64,000 nt of DNA from NCBI GenBank assembly GCA_025716815.1, contig JAIXMN010000011.1, forward strand, positions 372,001 to 436,000. The letters are read 5' to 3'. How positions within the stretch are numbered: the first letter of the stretch is position 1; each line of letters begins with the position of its first letter. The translations under genes were made by a program, and so were the position numbers. Below the pieces are notes generated by a model. It worked only from the letters and a program-made list of their open reading frames with translations. It made no database searches and was not told the origin of the DNA. This document shows, in pieces, positions 35,992-47,760 of this stretch. Origin of the DNA: Dichotomocladium elegans. Its lineage: Eukaryota; Mucoromycota; Mucoromycetes; Mucorales; Lichtheimiaceae.

Positions 35992-38141
35992 GGTATGTAG
36001 GTACGAGAGGATGTGTGGAGGAGAGGGGAGCAAGGACAAGAAAGAAAAGAAAGGGAAAGAAAGAATGGCGATGCATCCAATTTAAACACGCGGATGTTGA
36101 GCAAACCTTGAGGAAGCATAAATATTCAAGCACCCACTCACGCGCGCACAGCGAAGGCAGCAGCACCAGCAACGACAGCAGCGCTCAACACAGAGCAGGC
36201 AGCACAGCGGCGTCAAACCTTGCTTCGTTCCTCGGGGGGCCCGCTCTCGTCCGTCATTAGCACGCTACCAACCCATCCACCCCCGCGTAAATCGTTAGCC
36301 TGGATAGTGTTTATGACCGAAACCACCTGACCTTTTCCCACCACTCAATATTAAACGCCATTGCATGTGCCTCTCCCACCCGCTACGCTGCTTTGCCACG
36401 TGAAAATCCAGGATGACTTGAATGTCGTCTTTTGCAAAGGTGGACGGTTCTTCAGCTAAATTCCTCCACCAGGCTCCTCGGCTCCCCTATGCAAACGGTG
36501 GGAGAGTATAGATTGAATTCCCGCAAGATCAGGCCACTTGTTCTCCATCGTTTTTTTAAACGCGCTCTTTGACCTCCCGAAAAGAGGAATAAAGCGTACA
36601 TAAGCATCTTTAAGACGTTCCACAATCGGGCGTGTTTGTCCTTAGGGGGTGAAAAGGGTCTCCAGTGCAAACATCAATCCGGGTGTGAAAAAAACGGAGG
36701 GCGAGTAGAAATTGCGGGGTAAGCGGGTGAGAAAATTCGCCTCAACCAACCAAAGATGCCTTGTGGGTGTGTGACGAAATGGAGACATCAACAAACCAGT
36801 GCGATATCCCTTTCAATAAGCGGGAAACATCCAAAGCTAGTCGCTCTCTCTCTCCACCTCCTCCCCCCCCAAGTAATATAAAAGAGCCATATCTACTTCT
36901 TTGTGTATTTTTCAACTTGATAAAGACACCCGTTCCACGTTACGTACTTGCGCAAAAATCGTAAGATCGGTCATTGTATCACACATGTGCTTTTTTTTAT
37001 ATATCAGATACTATTTACTTATCTCGCATGAGTTCTACTCTCTTCCCTGTCATTGATGATAATAAAAAAAGAGGAACAACTGTCCGATCAGTTCATTATT
37101 CCTTTCATAGGCACGATGGATAGCGCGACGCTAGGAATGAACATCACCTAAATGCGTTTGCTCGTAGCGAATTCTTTCTGCACTAGTCAAAGAAACAAGG
37201 ATGTGAAAGCAATGTATTGATCCGGCTGCGGTGTGTACGTCAAACGAAACGCCCTCATGAAAAGGGAGCTGAAGGACTAAGCCAACTCATCCACAAGCAG
37301 CCTAGTCTATACCTACTCCCGGCTCTCAGATGGATCAGCAATAAGGCTGCAGCGTCAAGCCTCGTGGACTTTTTCCCACAAGAATAGGTGCCGCTGCTTT
37401 TGCCATAATTCAGTTTCTTTTTACAAAGATGGACAGGATGGTGCCATTCACGGTTTTATACAGATAGACGAATACATCTTTTGGAAACGGCCGAAAACGT
37501 GGCCTTCAACCGTATCAGGATCCCAATTAGTATCAACAGCCAGTGATGAGGCTGCGCCCGTATCTGAATAGAGAAACCGTCAGAAGAAGAATTACATGTC
37601 GCTTGTTGTGAGCTGCATTTCATTCATACATGTTCATGCACGATCCAGTTAGCGAGCATTCTCGAGACATGTCAACTGCGAAGCAACCGAGCAATGTTTC
37701 ACAGCAATAACGGACTGTCTCTTGTGTAAGGGTCACGAGACAACCTTCCAGACTGAGGCAGCAAGCCCCAAATCGGTCCATTTTTCAAGGCGCGCCGCAT
37801 ACTAGAACGGGAAGCCTCCTTTGCTCAACATGGCATACTGCAAAGAAAATCCCAATGCAACTTCTCCTTCACTGTGTTTGCTCACGACATTTGCTTTTAA
37901 ACAATGAACTATTATTAATTGCTGATCCCCTCCCTCCGTTGACTTAAACCCGCGTATACCTAGAATAATACTCCAAGGTACCGCAACTCCGCCCCACTAA
38001 CACATAGCACACACAGACACAGACACAGACACAGACACCCAATTTTTTTCCCTTTACCCGGATCCCGCCTTTCATCAGTTTCGGTTTCCTTCTCACCCTT
38101 TTCCCCTTCACCTTCCCCCTCTTATCTTCATCCTTTAAGCC
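35992..38141. other. 2.1-kb intergenic region, divergent promoters
   Basis: Lies between the fumarate reductase and calcineurin starts. I find no coding frame with family character on either strand. It holds pyrimidine-rich tracts and, just upstream of calcineurin, an (ACAGAC)n repeat at 38012-38037 and CT/T-rich sequence that likely belongs to the core promoter. It is unusually long for this compact part of the window. Confidence 0.5.
38012..38037. repeat. (ACAGAC)n short tandem repeat
   Basis: About four hexamer units, directly visible, about 100 bp upstream of the calcineurin start codon. Confidence 0.9.
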
Positions 38142-40456
38142 ATGAGCGCCGATGATGCCGAAACTGTGCCCAGGGCTGACATGAGTCCGGCTATTCGTCG
38201 CTTGCAGAACAAACCCGAGATTCCGACCATCGATTTCTCAATCTACCAAATGGAAGACGGAACTGAAGTGAGCACTAAGGAACGGGTCATTAAAGGTAAA
38301 AATAAACAGAAAGGAATGCGGCGATGCCCACTGCTTGCTGTTGTTCCCCACCGTCGTGGATTCCCTCACTTCTCATCCCCGAATCGCCCCGCTTCCCTTC
38401 CAAAAAAAAAAAAAAAAAGAGCTCGAGGAACGTCCGTATTAAACATAGTCTGCCTGGTATATATGCAAACAGATGTTCCAGCGCCTGCAGTTTCTATACC
38501 GACAAACGAACAATTCTTCAGCAAGGAACGGCCTGATTATCCCGATATTGCATTCCTGAAGGACCACTTTTATCGCGAGGGCAGACTCTCTGAAGAACAA
38601 GCATTGTATATTCTCGAGAAAACCACCGAGATTTTCAAGACAGAGCCCAATTTGCTCGAAGTCGGCGCGCCAATTACTGGTACAGTGACCATCTCGTTCG
38701 CCCAGATGGAATGTGTGCAATATGTATTCATGATCTGCATTCCCCAGTGTGCGGCGATGTTCATGGTCAATATTATGATTTGATGAAGCTCTTCGAAGTG
38801 GGTGGTGATCCCGCCGACACTACTTACCTCTTCCTTGGCGATTATGTGGATCGAGGCTACTTCTCTATCGAGGTAATAACATGGAAAGAAAAAAGATGGG
38901 GGGGACACAGGCTGGAGTGTGGCTGGTTTGGTGGATATCATGCTGACATCCCTTTTTTGGGCATGTAGTGTGTATTATACCTGTGGTGTTTGAAGATGTG
39001 GTACCCAGATACCTTTTTCTTGCTTCGAGGCAATCACGAGTGCAGGCACTTGACGGATTACTTCACCTTCAAGATCGAATGTAAGCTGGTCGATCAATGG
39101 ATCTGCGAGACAACACTCTAAAAAATCCCCATTTGTAACAGGTCGACACAAGTACACCGAGGCTGTGTACGAGGCATGCATGGATTCTTTTTGTGCGTTA
39201 CCTTTGGCTGCCATCATGAACAGACAATTTTTGTGTATTCATGGCGGTCTGTCTCCCGAACTCCAGACATTAGATGATTTAAAGAATGTGAGTAAATTCA
39301 TGGTGACGAAGTATCGCTTGCCAACATGTGACCTATGTCCGACAGTTTGACCGCTTCCGTGAACCTCCCACGCACGGCTTGATGTGCGATTTATTGTGGG
39401 CCGATCCCTTGGAGGAATTTGGCCAGGAAAAGACGAACGAGATGTTCATCCACAACAATGTCAGAGGTTGCTCGTACTTTTTCAGGTAAGCGGATGGTTG
39501 CGCAGACGACGTCCCAACGTAGATGCCTAAACTGATTTTCCTATTTGCGTACAGCTACCACGCAGCTTGTGCGTTTTTGGAACGCAATAACCTTCTGTCG
39601 ATCATCCGCGCTCACGAAGCACAGGATGCAGGCTACCGCATGTACCGCAAGAGCAAGACAACGTCGTTTCCTTCTGTTATGACCATCTTTTCCGCACCAA
39701 ATTACCTGGACTTATACAACAATAAGGCTGCGGTCTTGAAATACGAGAACAACGTCATGAACATCCGCCAGTTCAATTGCACACCTCATCCTTATTGGCT
39801 GCCCAATTTTATGGACGTCTTTACCTGGAGTTTGCCGTTTGTCGGCGAAAAGAGTATGCAGTAGTGGAATCTGACGAAGAAACGACGTCCAATACTCAAA
39901 CCCGGGTGTTTCCCTTTTTAGTCACCGAAATGCTGATTGCTATCCTCAACATCTGCAGCAAGGACGAACTGGCAGATGAAGAACATAAATTCTCTTTGGA
40001 AGAACCAATGTCCTCCAAAGAGCAGGACGAACGCCGAACAGTCATCCGCAACAAGATCCTTGCTGTAGGCAAGATGTCACGTGTGTTCTCCGTCCTACGC
40101 GAGAACTCGGAACGGGTCATGGAGCTCAAGACACTCTCGCCCACTGGCAAATTACCTCTGGGCACATTGGCTCTTGGTGCTGAGGGCATAAAGACAGGTT
40201 CAAACAAAGGAGCGGGAGGAACGCCCCCTAAAAGATGATATCATTAATGCAATTTTGTTATTTTCCTAATTTAGCCATCACCTCCTTCGAGGAAGCCAAG
40301 AAGTCTGATATAGAAAACGAACGGCTGCCTCCCACGCGTGAAATGAAGGACGCATTGATCAAGGAAGAGACGGATAACAAAATCCGAGATGCTATTCAGG
40401 AGGAGGACAAGGAACTCGCTGAAGTTGCGGACGCCATCATGAGTGATGCAGATTAA
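38142..40456 (+). CDS. CNA1: calcineurin A, Ca2+/calmodulin-dependent protein phosphatase catalytic subunit
   Basis: Ser/Thr phosphatase (PP2B) of the calcium stress pathway. Several short introns interrupt the gene (after VIK|D, PIT|VCGD, SIE|CVLY and FF|SYHA). The PPP metal and catalytic motifs are complete: [21 protein letters not shown], and the His in [10 protein letters not shown]. The calcineurin loop is [15 protein letters not shown]. The B-subunit helix is [21 protein letters not shown], the calmodulin-binding helix is [20 protein letters not shown], and the autoinhibitory segment [20 protein letters not shown] sits in the last exon. An acidic tail ends the protein. All regulatory modules are present and the frame is intact. 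Confidence 0.96.
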
Positions 40457-40801
40457 AATGGACTTAGCAAAAGATGTGACACAAAATGCGTAGCTGCTTA
40501 TGCAGAATGACAAGATACCTCCCTTTCCCCAAAATCACAATTCTATCGACTAGTACAACAACAACAACAAAAAAAAAGACCCGTGTGACAAAAACAACAA
40601 CTGGACATATTTGGTTAAGCCCTTGATTGGGAAGGTGGGGAAAGAACGACATAGTCCCTTCTCTCCACCTGATGTTTTCCAAGTACTTTCATTCGCGTAT
40701 CCTTCATCATCCCAATGGATCCTGTTTTATTTCCTTTCCTTCTCTTTTACTTTTTACTCCCTTTCAAAGCGCCATAGCTATCCGTGGATGCATATGACAT
40801 A
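40457..40801. promoter_or_regulatory. promoter interval of the CYK3-like gene
   Basis: 345 bp between the calcineurin stop and the next start. Contains an (ACA)n patch near 40555-40570 and T/C-rich sequence just before the start codon. No gene is seen. Confidence 0.4.
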
Positions 40802-43282
40802 ATGGGTTACAACAGCAATAGCTCTTATTGGCTAGCATCGACGCAAGCTAACAGCAATCATCGACAACCCGTCGTCATTGCCTCTCATCCACTCAATCCG
40901 GTGAATCCGTCCTCGCGGCCGCCCATGGATTTGCACCGCCGTTACGCTAATGTATATTCGGAGGACGACATGCGCGTTTCGAATTCGACTACCCAGAAAC
41001 ACCCTACTCGTGACCGTCGAATATCGGCGCCTCACATGGTAGCATGCAGCAATGCGTATCAACAGCCGCCACCGCACAGCAAACCCGTCGCTCATCACAA
41101 CGGAACACGCCAACAACAACAACAACAACAACAACAACAGCAGCAGCAGCAGCAACATATTATTCATCGCAAGCCCTTGCCGCTTGTCATTCCAGACAAA
41201 TATGGTGCGGGACAGCAGCGATCATCCCCGTGTGCAGCAGGGAACCGACTTTGGACGCCTCGTTCGCCACAGCAACGGCTTTTGTTCCGTTCACCCCTGT
41301 CGGATCGCCTCAACCATCCATCCGTGACAATCCATCCGAGTAAGAGCACGCCTCTCAGCACCAGCGGCAGCAGCAGTAGTAGCAGCCATGACGGCCTGCC
41401 ATCGCCGAATACCAGTCCCATACCGAAGCAACCCACATTTTGGAATCCACGTATCGAAGAGAATACACACGATCGGGTGAGTGTCATTAGCAGCCATAGC
41501 AATAGTAGCAGTAGCAGTAGTAGCGCTAGTATTAGCGCCAGCGCGAGTATCGGCATCAGCAACAGCAGCAGCAGCAGCAGCGGTAGTAGCAGCACGCACG
41601 GCGGTGTGCTTTTGCGGCGAAACCTGTCTCGTCGGCTTAAAGGACTCCTACAGCCTCAGCGAACCAAAGCCGCCGTTGCCGACGCCGATGCTGCCAGAGT
41701 CGCTGCACTCCGAACATGGAGCGTCGAGCGATCGCTTTCGCCTCTTCACAACAACAACAACAACAACAGCAACAATCCGTACTGGGCCTTGGCAAACACG
41801 CTGCCTGTGGCAGACGAGCTGTGGGACCACGACGACGACACGCTTGATTTTCAGCAGATCGACACGTACGCGGCCAACGTGAATCAGCGTGGTCCGATGC
41901 TCACACCCGCCCTACTCGCGCAAAAGTTCCTTGCGAGGCCATACAAAAGCAGGCTGTTCCAACTGAGGTGCATCTTCATCTGGATCACGCAAAACATCGG
42001 TCCTGGTGGTGCTGCTGCTGCTGCTACCACAGCTATGGATCTTTGCAACAATAACGAAAGCTCGTTTCTTTCTTCTTTGGCCGAGAAGGTACTCATGTCG
42101 CGCGAATGCAGCTCGTCTCTTGAGATGGCTAGTCTCTTTTATGTCATGGCCAGGGCCATCGGTCATGAGGAGGCTCACGTGGTTTACGGTTACTTGCGGG
42201 GACAGAAAGACACAATCGACAGCATGCGGCAACCAAACCATGCCTGGGTTGCATGTAAGTCCAAGCCCATATCCATTGCATGTCGCCTACTCTCATTTCT
42301 TTTCTTTTTTTTTTCACTATTATTATTTACATCCTTTCTAGTAAAAGTGGATGGTGAATATCGATTTGTCGATTGCTGGCTAGGGTCTCCGTATTACCCA
42401 GATAATAACGGCAGAGTGGAAACGCACTGGTTCCTGTGCCAACCGCTGGACATGATCCTTACACATTTCCCACACGACACCAGTCATCAGTATCTCGAAC
42501 CACCTGTCAACTCGACGGTTTTCTTTGCGTTACCGTACGTGACCATGCCTTACTTTTGGCATCGTGTCCAGGTCCTCGACTTCGACCCGAGCTGCCTGGA
42601 CCTTGTGGATGATGCGCTATGTCACCTCACCCTCGCTCTCGACCCAGATATCGGATGCTACGCGCATGTCGAAACAACGTCTGTCCTTGCTGATAACTCG
42701 ACCGGCAGGGTCACGAAAACACGAGGCTTAGCCCAGTGCACACTATCGCCTACAACAGGCGAACGGATCTGCAAAGTCAAGGCGGTCTTGCCGCCCCATC
42801 ACCCCATCGGCTGGCTCAAGATATTTTGCGGACCACGCGTCAGAAGCAATAGCAACGGAACCCAAGAAAAGATCGGGCCCGGCCACTACCCGTTGGCCCT
42901 CTGCTTTCGCTTGACGCGTCGTGCCGGAGACCACCGAAGCTCTTCGGTTGCATCCTACCCGCCAGCAGCGACGCCGGCCCCACCTCGTTTCGAATTTGTA
43001 CAGCTTCATGTGTCATCCTATGACATTTACATTCAGGAGCCCCAATGTTTCTACCTCTACCCAATGCAGCAGTACATATTTAGGGTAAAGAGCGACCATT
43101 CACATCACAAGTTGGCTGTCCGTGGCCCTACCGGAAGAATGTATAAACTCATGTATTACCCGCACGATCATACATACGACGGTACAGTGAACATAAATGA
43201 TGCGGGCTCCTGGTCTCTGGTTTCCTTACTGCATCATTCCAGTGGCTTTAATGTCGTTGCAAGCTGGGAATGCAAGATCTGA
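40802..43282 (+). CDS. CYK3-like transglutaminase-fold cytokinesis protein
   Basis: Two exons (40802-42254, 42342-43282) give about 797 aa. The first 330 residues are low-complexity: a poly-Q run (41110-41157), long Ser-rich stretches and many Arg/Pro, and no SH3 domain. The C-terminal half fits the fungal Cyk3/KY-type transglutaminase-like domain: FLARPYKSRLFQLRCIFIWI, an EMASLFYVMARAIGHEEAHV block, NHAWVALKVDGEYRFVDCWL spanning the intron, and HWFLCQPLDMILTHFP. A beta-rich tail with a second immunoglobulin-like region follows. The usual nucleophile Cys appears to be replaced in the block before EMASL (SRECSSSLEM keeps one Cys), so activity is doubtful. Yeast Cyk3 has an N-terminal SH3, so this is a variant or a paralogue. 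Confidence 0.75.
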   Translation: MGYNSNSSYWLASTQANSNHRQPVVIASHPLNPVNPSSRPPMDLHRRYANVYSEDDMRVSNSTTQKHPTRDRRISAPHMVACSNAYQQPPPHSKPVAHHNGTRQQQQQQQQQQQQQQQHIIHRKPLPLVIPDKYGAGQQRSSPCAAGNRLWTPRSPQQRLLFRSPLSDRLNHPSVTIHPSKSTPLSTSGSSSSSSHDGLPSPNTSPIPKQPTFWNPRIEENTHDRVSVISSHSNSSSSSSSASISASASIGISNSSSSSSGSSSTHGGVLLRRNLSRRLKGLLQPQRTKAAVADADAARVAALRTWSVERSLSPLHNNNNNNSNNPYWALANTLPVADELWDHDDDTLDFQQIDTYAANVNQRGPMLTPALLAQKFLARPYKSRLFQLRCIFIWITQNIGPGGAAAAATTAMDLCNNNESSFLSSLAEKVLMSRECSSSLEMASLFYVMARAIGHEEAHVVYGYLRGQKDTIDSMRQPNHAWVACKSKPISIACRLLSFLFFFFSLLLFTSFLVKVDGEYRFVDCWLGSPYYPDNNGRVETHWFLCQPLDMILTHFPHDTSHQYLEPPVNSTVFFALPYVTMPYFWHRVQVLDFDPSCLDLVDDALCHLTLALDPDIGCYAHVETTSVLADNSTGRVTKTRGLAQCTLSPTTGERICKVKAVLPPHHPIGWLKIFCGPRVRSNSNGTQEKIGPGHYPLALCFRLTRRAGDHRSSSVASYPPAATPAPPRFEFVQLHVSSYDIYIQEPQCFYLYPMQQYIFRVKSDHSHHKLAVRGPTGRMYKLMYYPHDHTYDGTVNINDAGSWSLVSLLHHSSGFNVVASWECKI
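41110..41157 (+). repeat. CAA/CAG trinucleotide repeat encoding poly-Gln
   Basis: About 15 consecutive Gln codons inside the CYK3-like first exon, CAA in the 5' part and CAG in the 3' part. Confidence 0.95.
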
Positions 43283-43426
43283 ATCGATTTCAATTGTATA
43301 TGCGCCTAGCCACTGGCCCATATGTGTACATATGTATACTCGTGCTTGTTTTACTTACTTTCCCTTTATATATATTTGTTTGTGTGTGTGTGTTTGTGTG
43401 TGTGTATGTGAATATATTTTTTCTTT

Positions 43427-44425
43427 CTATGGTCGATTACGGGCTGCCTGTTCGCGCACACGTCGTTCATACTCTGTTTTGTCTTTCCTGTATTCCCATT
43501 TCTCAGCCATACCAACTTCGCATCTTTTTGCCTTGCAAAAGATCTTTACCTGAAGAGCATATATGCATCTTGTTGGGCTGGACTCTCGGGGTTCGGATCG
43601 TTTAGCAAGTCCTGGATACCAAGCAGGATCTGATACGAGAAGCGTCAATTTTATTCATATATAGATTCATCTGATGCACCGATGGATGTTCACTGCTATT
43701 TTACCTGTTTCAATGTAATTGCCGGCTTCCATCCTTCATCTTCGTTCAATATAGAGAGACAGACAGTACCCGAGGGATACACGTTGGGATGGAAAAGGGG
43801 AGGTGTGAATTTGCCTTCAAAAAAAGATAAAGAGGTAAGAAGAACAAATGCGCCTTTTGTTGTTTGTCTGCCCCGGGTTTTTACATTTGGGCGGTTTGCT
43901 TGGATAGTCTAGGTGGATGAGCGTGTGTTATATAAAAAGACTGTGCATGGTATTTGTTCACTGCTCGGTTTCTTTTACCTTCCGGAAAGGACATTGTGAT
44001 CTTGTATATGCCTTGCTCCCAAGGCGTCTAAGAAGGTTGTCAATAAAAAAAAAGGGTAAAAAAAAAAGCGCGCGCTACTGCGCAGCTAACTATCAAGAGT
44101 GTATGCGCGTGTGGCGAGTGTGGGTAATACATACCCCTTCTTTGCCAGGAATGCCGCAGGTCCACTGCATGAGATCTAGAGAACCATCCTGATTCTTTCC
44201 CGGGCGTGCCCAGAAGCCCTTTCAAATACGGGGAATGGTGTTAGAATGTCAGGTTTTCTGTGAGAATATATGAGGGGAGGGGTTGATATGTGTGCATTGT
44301 GTATATGAATGCAAAGCATTAAACTAGGAAATAAGCATGAATCAACAGGAATTTACATGAGGGTGATCTTTGCGCCATTGTTTGCGTTCTTCCAGTAAGC
44401 GGGTTCGTGCAATGCCGTTACTCAT
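43427..44425 (-). CDS. UBC9: SUMO-conjugating enzyme E2, UBC9
   Basis: Transfers SUMO to substrates. Six to seven short exons join in frame: [84 protein letters not shown] (the catalytic Cys is in GTVCLSIL, with the HPN motif before it); [30 protein letters not shown]; and the C-terminal [14 protein letters not shown]. Length and motifs match UBC9 (about 158 aa) along the whole protein, including the UBC9-specific N-terminal basic helix and the DPNPxSPAQ loop. It lies 144 bp tail-to-tail with the CYK3-like gene. Confidence 0.95.
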
Positions 44426-44740
44426 TTTGACTGAATGATAGTTCTAGAGTAAAAAGAGAAAAGAAAAATCCCCTTCCCGTTTTCAAGCGCAAATTTATTC
44501 TCAACCCCAAAGGGCATTGCATCCAAATGCTCTGGGTTTTTTTGCGTGTCTCTTATACTTCATTTTCAAAAATAAATGTCGCATAGAATTATATAAATTT
44601 GTCGTATCACTAGGTAAAAAGATTTCGCATCCATGGATTAAACCCTGTTAGTCAGCGGAAAACACTGTACCTTCTCCAATCCCGTTAACTTACAACACAC
44701 CGTCCTTCCAAAGGAAGGGGGCTTGCCCCGAAGGGATGTG

Positions 44741-44775
44741 GTTATCCTGGGTGCGCCAGCGATAACTGACGCGGA
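44741..44775. other. CGATAA-loop hairpin, locus 2
   Basis: GCGCCAG-CGATAA-CTGACGC, six of seven positions paired, preceded by TTATCCTGGGT as in locus 1. It lies just beyond the 3' end of the Fanzor relic, the side where Fanzor guide RNAs are encoded in known systems. Function is not shown. Confidence 0.6.
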
Positions 44776-44791
44776 AAATTCTTGGCCGGGG

Positions 44792-46959
44792 TTACGGTCG
44801 TCTCGACCCGCCAGAGCGTGCACCTCGTGGCCTTCCTGGCCTCGTCCGTCGTGGTCTTACGCTGCGCTGCTCTGGTTCAGGTGAGTGTGGCCTTCCACCA
44901 GCTGCGGACGCTTGTGCAGCATTTCTTCTCTGAAACCTTGCTGGGATGATACCATCTTCCCGAAGACCCCAGAGGATATGATGCATGTTGAGATTTGCCG
45001 CCAGATTCAGGTTCCATAACCTTGGTTGACGAACACCCTCTGCCATGCCTGCTGTACGGTTTTGATTTGTGCATCTATTGAAACATCAAAATATTAGAAT
45101 CTTTTGTAAATATAACACAACATGCCCGGCCTTCATACCGTAGCAGGCCATGGCAGATCGTGAGCGGATTGTCGGGTCGTCAATATGGGCGTGGATAAGG
45201 AACCATTTTAAAGGTAGCAAGGATTTCATTGTCAAATACAGGGCAGCACTTGCTTGTCTTGTGCTCGTCGATTAAATAAATATTGCAATTGTTCTTCTTC
45301 AACAGCCGCCGGAAGCCGACATCACGGATAGGCTCGTGATATCTGGTATGCGGCGCAGACCAATTTCCCATCACGAAAACGGACTTACTGCCAAACTTCG
45401 CGTTCAAAGAGTCGAGAAGCTTTTCATCTGTTTGCTGCTTTTTGTTGTAAAATGCTGACAGGCGAAGTTTTCGAAAAAGAAATTGCGGGTTCGGGTGGTT
45501 CGTAGTGGTTGTCGCGTAGTAAGACTTGAGAACTACAGAGACCCTGTTCTTGGCGGCGAGGTATCCGTCGTAGTTGGGCACGGAAAGCGTATGACTTTGA
45601 AATTGGGATAGATACTGCTCCGCCAACGCGACCTCGGGTCGCTCTAACTTGGGTCGTTCTCGGAGTCTGCGGTACCGTTTGGTCTTGCGTGTATGATCTT
45701 GAAGCTGCTTCGTATATCGGAAGGTCTGGTGGTTGTCGGGTGAAGAGTTCTCATGAACGCAATACAACAGGTCTCTCCTGCCAGGACCAATGGTGACCCA
45801 TTGTCCTCTGTAGTCTTCGTTCCGGACTATCTGTGGGTTGACGTATTCGATATCTTCGCTCTGGATGCCAAATCTCTGTCCGAAACCCGATTGAAGGCCA
45901 TTTGTCTTCTTGAACACAGTAACACCGATGCCGTCAATGTGAATAGTCCCACGGAATTGGAGCATTCTTGGGGTTTGAAAGCTCTTGATTTCAGGTTTAC
46001 AACCCGTCTCCAGTACTCCATATTGCTTGTGTGGGATCCATTTTGCAGCCCAGGATATGGTAGCAAAGGATTTTCGTATCGATCTCCATGTAGCATGGTG
46101 ACCACGAGCGACGAAGTGGAAAACAGTTGAATCCGCGTATTCCGTTCTGTTGACAAACACGTGCAAGCTGGAAGAAGGCGTTAAAATGCTTAACGGGATT
46201 GGCCTTGGCGTCGTAATAGATGCTCTGGCGTTGGAATTGGTGGTTTTGGGGGTAAGGGTTTAAGACAGGCTGTAGGATATCGTATGCTTCCCGAAGAAAC
46301 CCAGGCCCGGCATTAATGTCTTCCCTCAAAACACCTCGAAGGGCAATTGCTAGCTTGAACCCTGTGGCATGCCGGGTGATGGTTTCATAAAGGTCCTGGC
46401 GTACTTGATCGGGGCTTAGGCGCTGTGCGATTAACTCCCGCTTGCGGTCGGCTTTTCGCTGACGAAGATTCAGGATGACATTGATGACACGCCGAAGGTG
46501 TTGCCCGAACCGCGTGTGGACATTATTCACGTAAGCAGTATAAATCTTGGTGCCTTGGTAAGAAGAACATTGCTGGGAATAAGGGAACGCAGGCCTTTCG
46601 TATCCGGATATCCGAATGTACTCATCCTTGTGGGGATTAATTAGTTCTCGGATGCGGGCAGTTTCACCTTGGGTGCGGCGTCCGGCTTTGTTAACCATGG
46701 AGAGCCAAACTTCTGAAAAGAACTTCTCCGTGATGTTTTCCTGGATGTTAAAATTTGGATCGCGCGCTGCCTCGTTGATGAAAATATATTTGGCGAACGC
46801 GTACGCCTGTGTTGTGGTGTTGTGGACAAGGTCGACCAACTGATACAGACGTTCACGGTACTGCTGTCGCCAGCCGATACCCCGTATGGACGATTTCACC
46901 CCGATTATACGGCCAGTGCGCATGCCTTCGGGAATGACGGGGCGGTGGGGTTGGGCCAT
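44792..46959 (-). pseudogene. Fanzor (eukaryotic TnpB-like OMEGA nuclease), degenerate
   Basis: Two long minus frames (46959-45997 and 46166-45180) and a third (45046-44792) together cover one Fanzor protein. The N-lobe runs from MAQPHRPVIPEG through AYVNNVHTRFGQHLRRVINV to FPLRRSWSPCYMEIDTK. After it the sequence needs at least two frame changes between about 46080 and 45960 before FRGTIHIDGIGVTVF. RuvC-I reads WVTIGPGRRDLLYCV, with Gly where the family has the catalytic Asp (DPGRRDL). The alternative catalytic Glu is kept in YLIDEHKTSKCC, but the zinc ribbon CPxC is CPVF. A short intron then leads to WNLNLAANLNMHHI, where Asn replaces the RuvC-III Asp of WNRDxAAxxN. An Arg-rich tail ends it. 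It was catalytically dead before or while the frame decayed. Confidence 0.78.
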
Positions 46960-47269
46960 TTGGTGGGTGAAGACCCAGGGTATATTATTTCTTAGTATCG
47001 CAGAGCCGATATGAAAGCGGCCGTATTACCTTTCAATCGTAAATGTGGTGCTGTGTTATTTTCTGTATATGTGGATAGTGGAAAGGGACAGTTTGCTTGA
47101 GCATCCCTATTTATAGTGTCAGCAATGACTGCCCATAGTTTGAGTACTGCTTGTCGCATAGGTGATTGTTTAGAACAATGGAGCTATTATGATGCAATAT
47201 TCCAGATGCATCTCCATAGTCTTTTTCCCACTGGGTTCTTTAATGAGGTTTTACCGACGTGAGGGCGGT

Positions 47270-47760
47270 CTGAAATCAACAATGAAATCCCAAACAATTC
47301 CAAGAAGTAATTCCAAGAGACCATCTCAAGAATAATCCGATATATATCCGGCACTTGTGTAGTGTAGGAAGATTGTACTTCTTTTCGTACTCTCTCAGTC
47401 TCTGACAACACAACAAAACACGACACTGCTGCCAGGGCCCCTTTCGTATTGTAACGCCCATCGCTGTGCTGAACGAACATGGATTCCTAGCTGTTTTGCT
47501 GCAGCTGTGCACTCAATACCTCCTCAAACACCAGTTTGAGAAATCTGACTTTGTCTTGGTCAGTGTACGCTGTGTACTGCGCTTGATCCCCGCTTCTTTC
47601 ATCCGAATGTCTGGATCCTTTCGCTTGGGAATGTGTGTGAGAGTAAGCTCAGGCTTATCTTTGCACGATATGCTACGCAGATATTCAGTGTAAGAACAAA
47701 CGGATTGATGTGAGTACATTACCTCATCAATGACATAGTCCATAGATTCAGGTCAGCCAC
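47270..47760 (-). pseudogene. IS630-type transposase N-terminal fragment
   Basis: Closely matches the N-terminal part of the 18.5-19.5-kb relic: DYVIDEVMYSHQSVCSYTEY, LRSISCKDKPELT, DIRMKEAGIKRS and KTKSDFSNW. It has frameshifts and is cut off before any DDE catalytic motif. The cut lies near a sequence (47233-47275) that recurs at 57470-57510. Confidence 0.65.

Noticed and set aside
44792..46959. An active RNA-guided nuclease
   Set aside because: Frame breaks and loss of the RuvC-I and RuvC-III Asp argue against activity in this copy.
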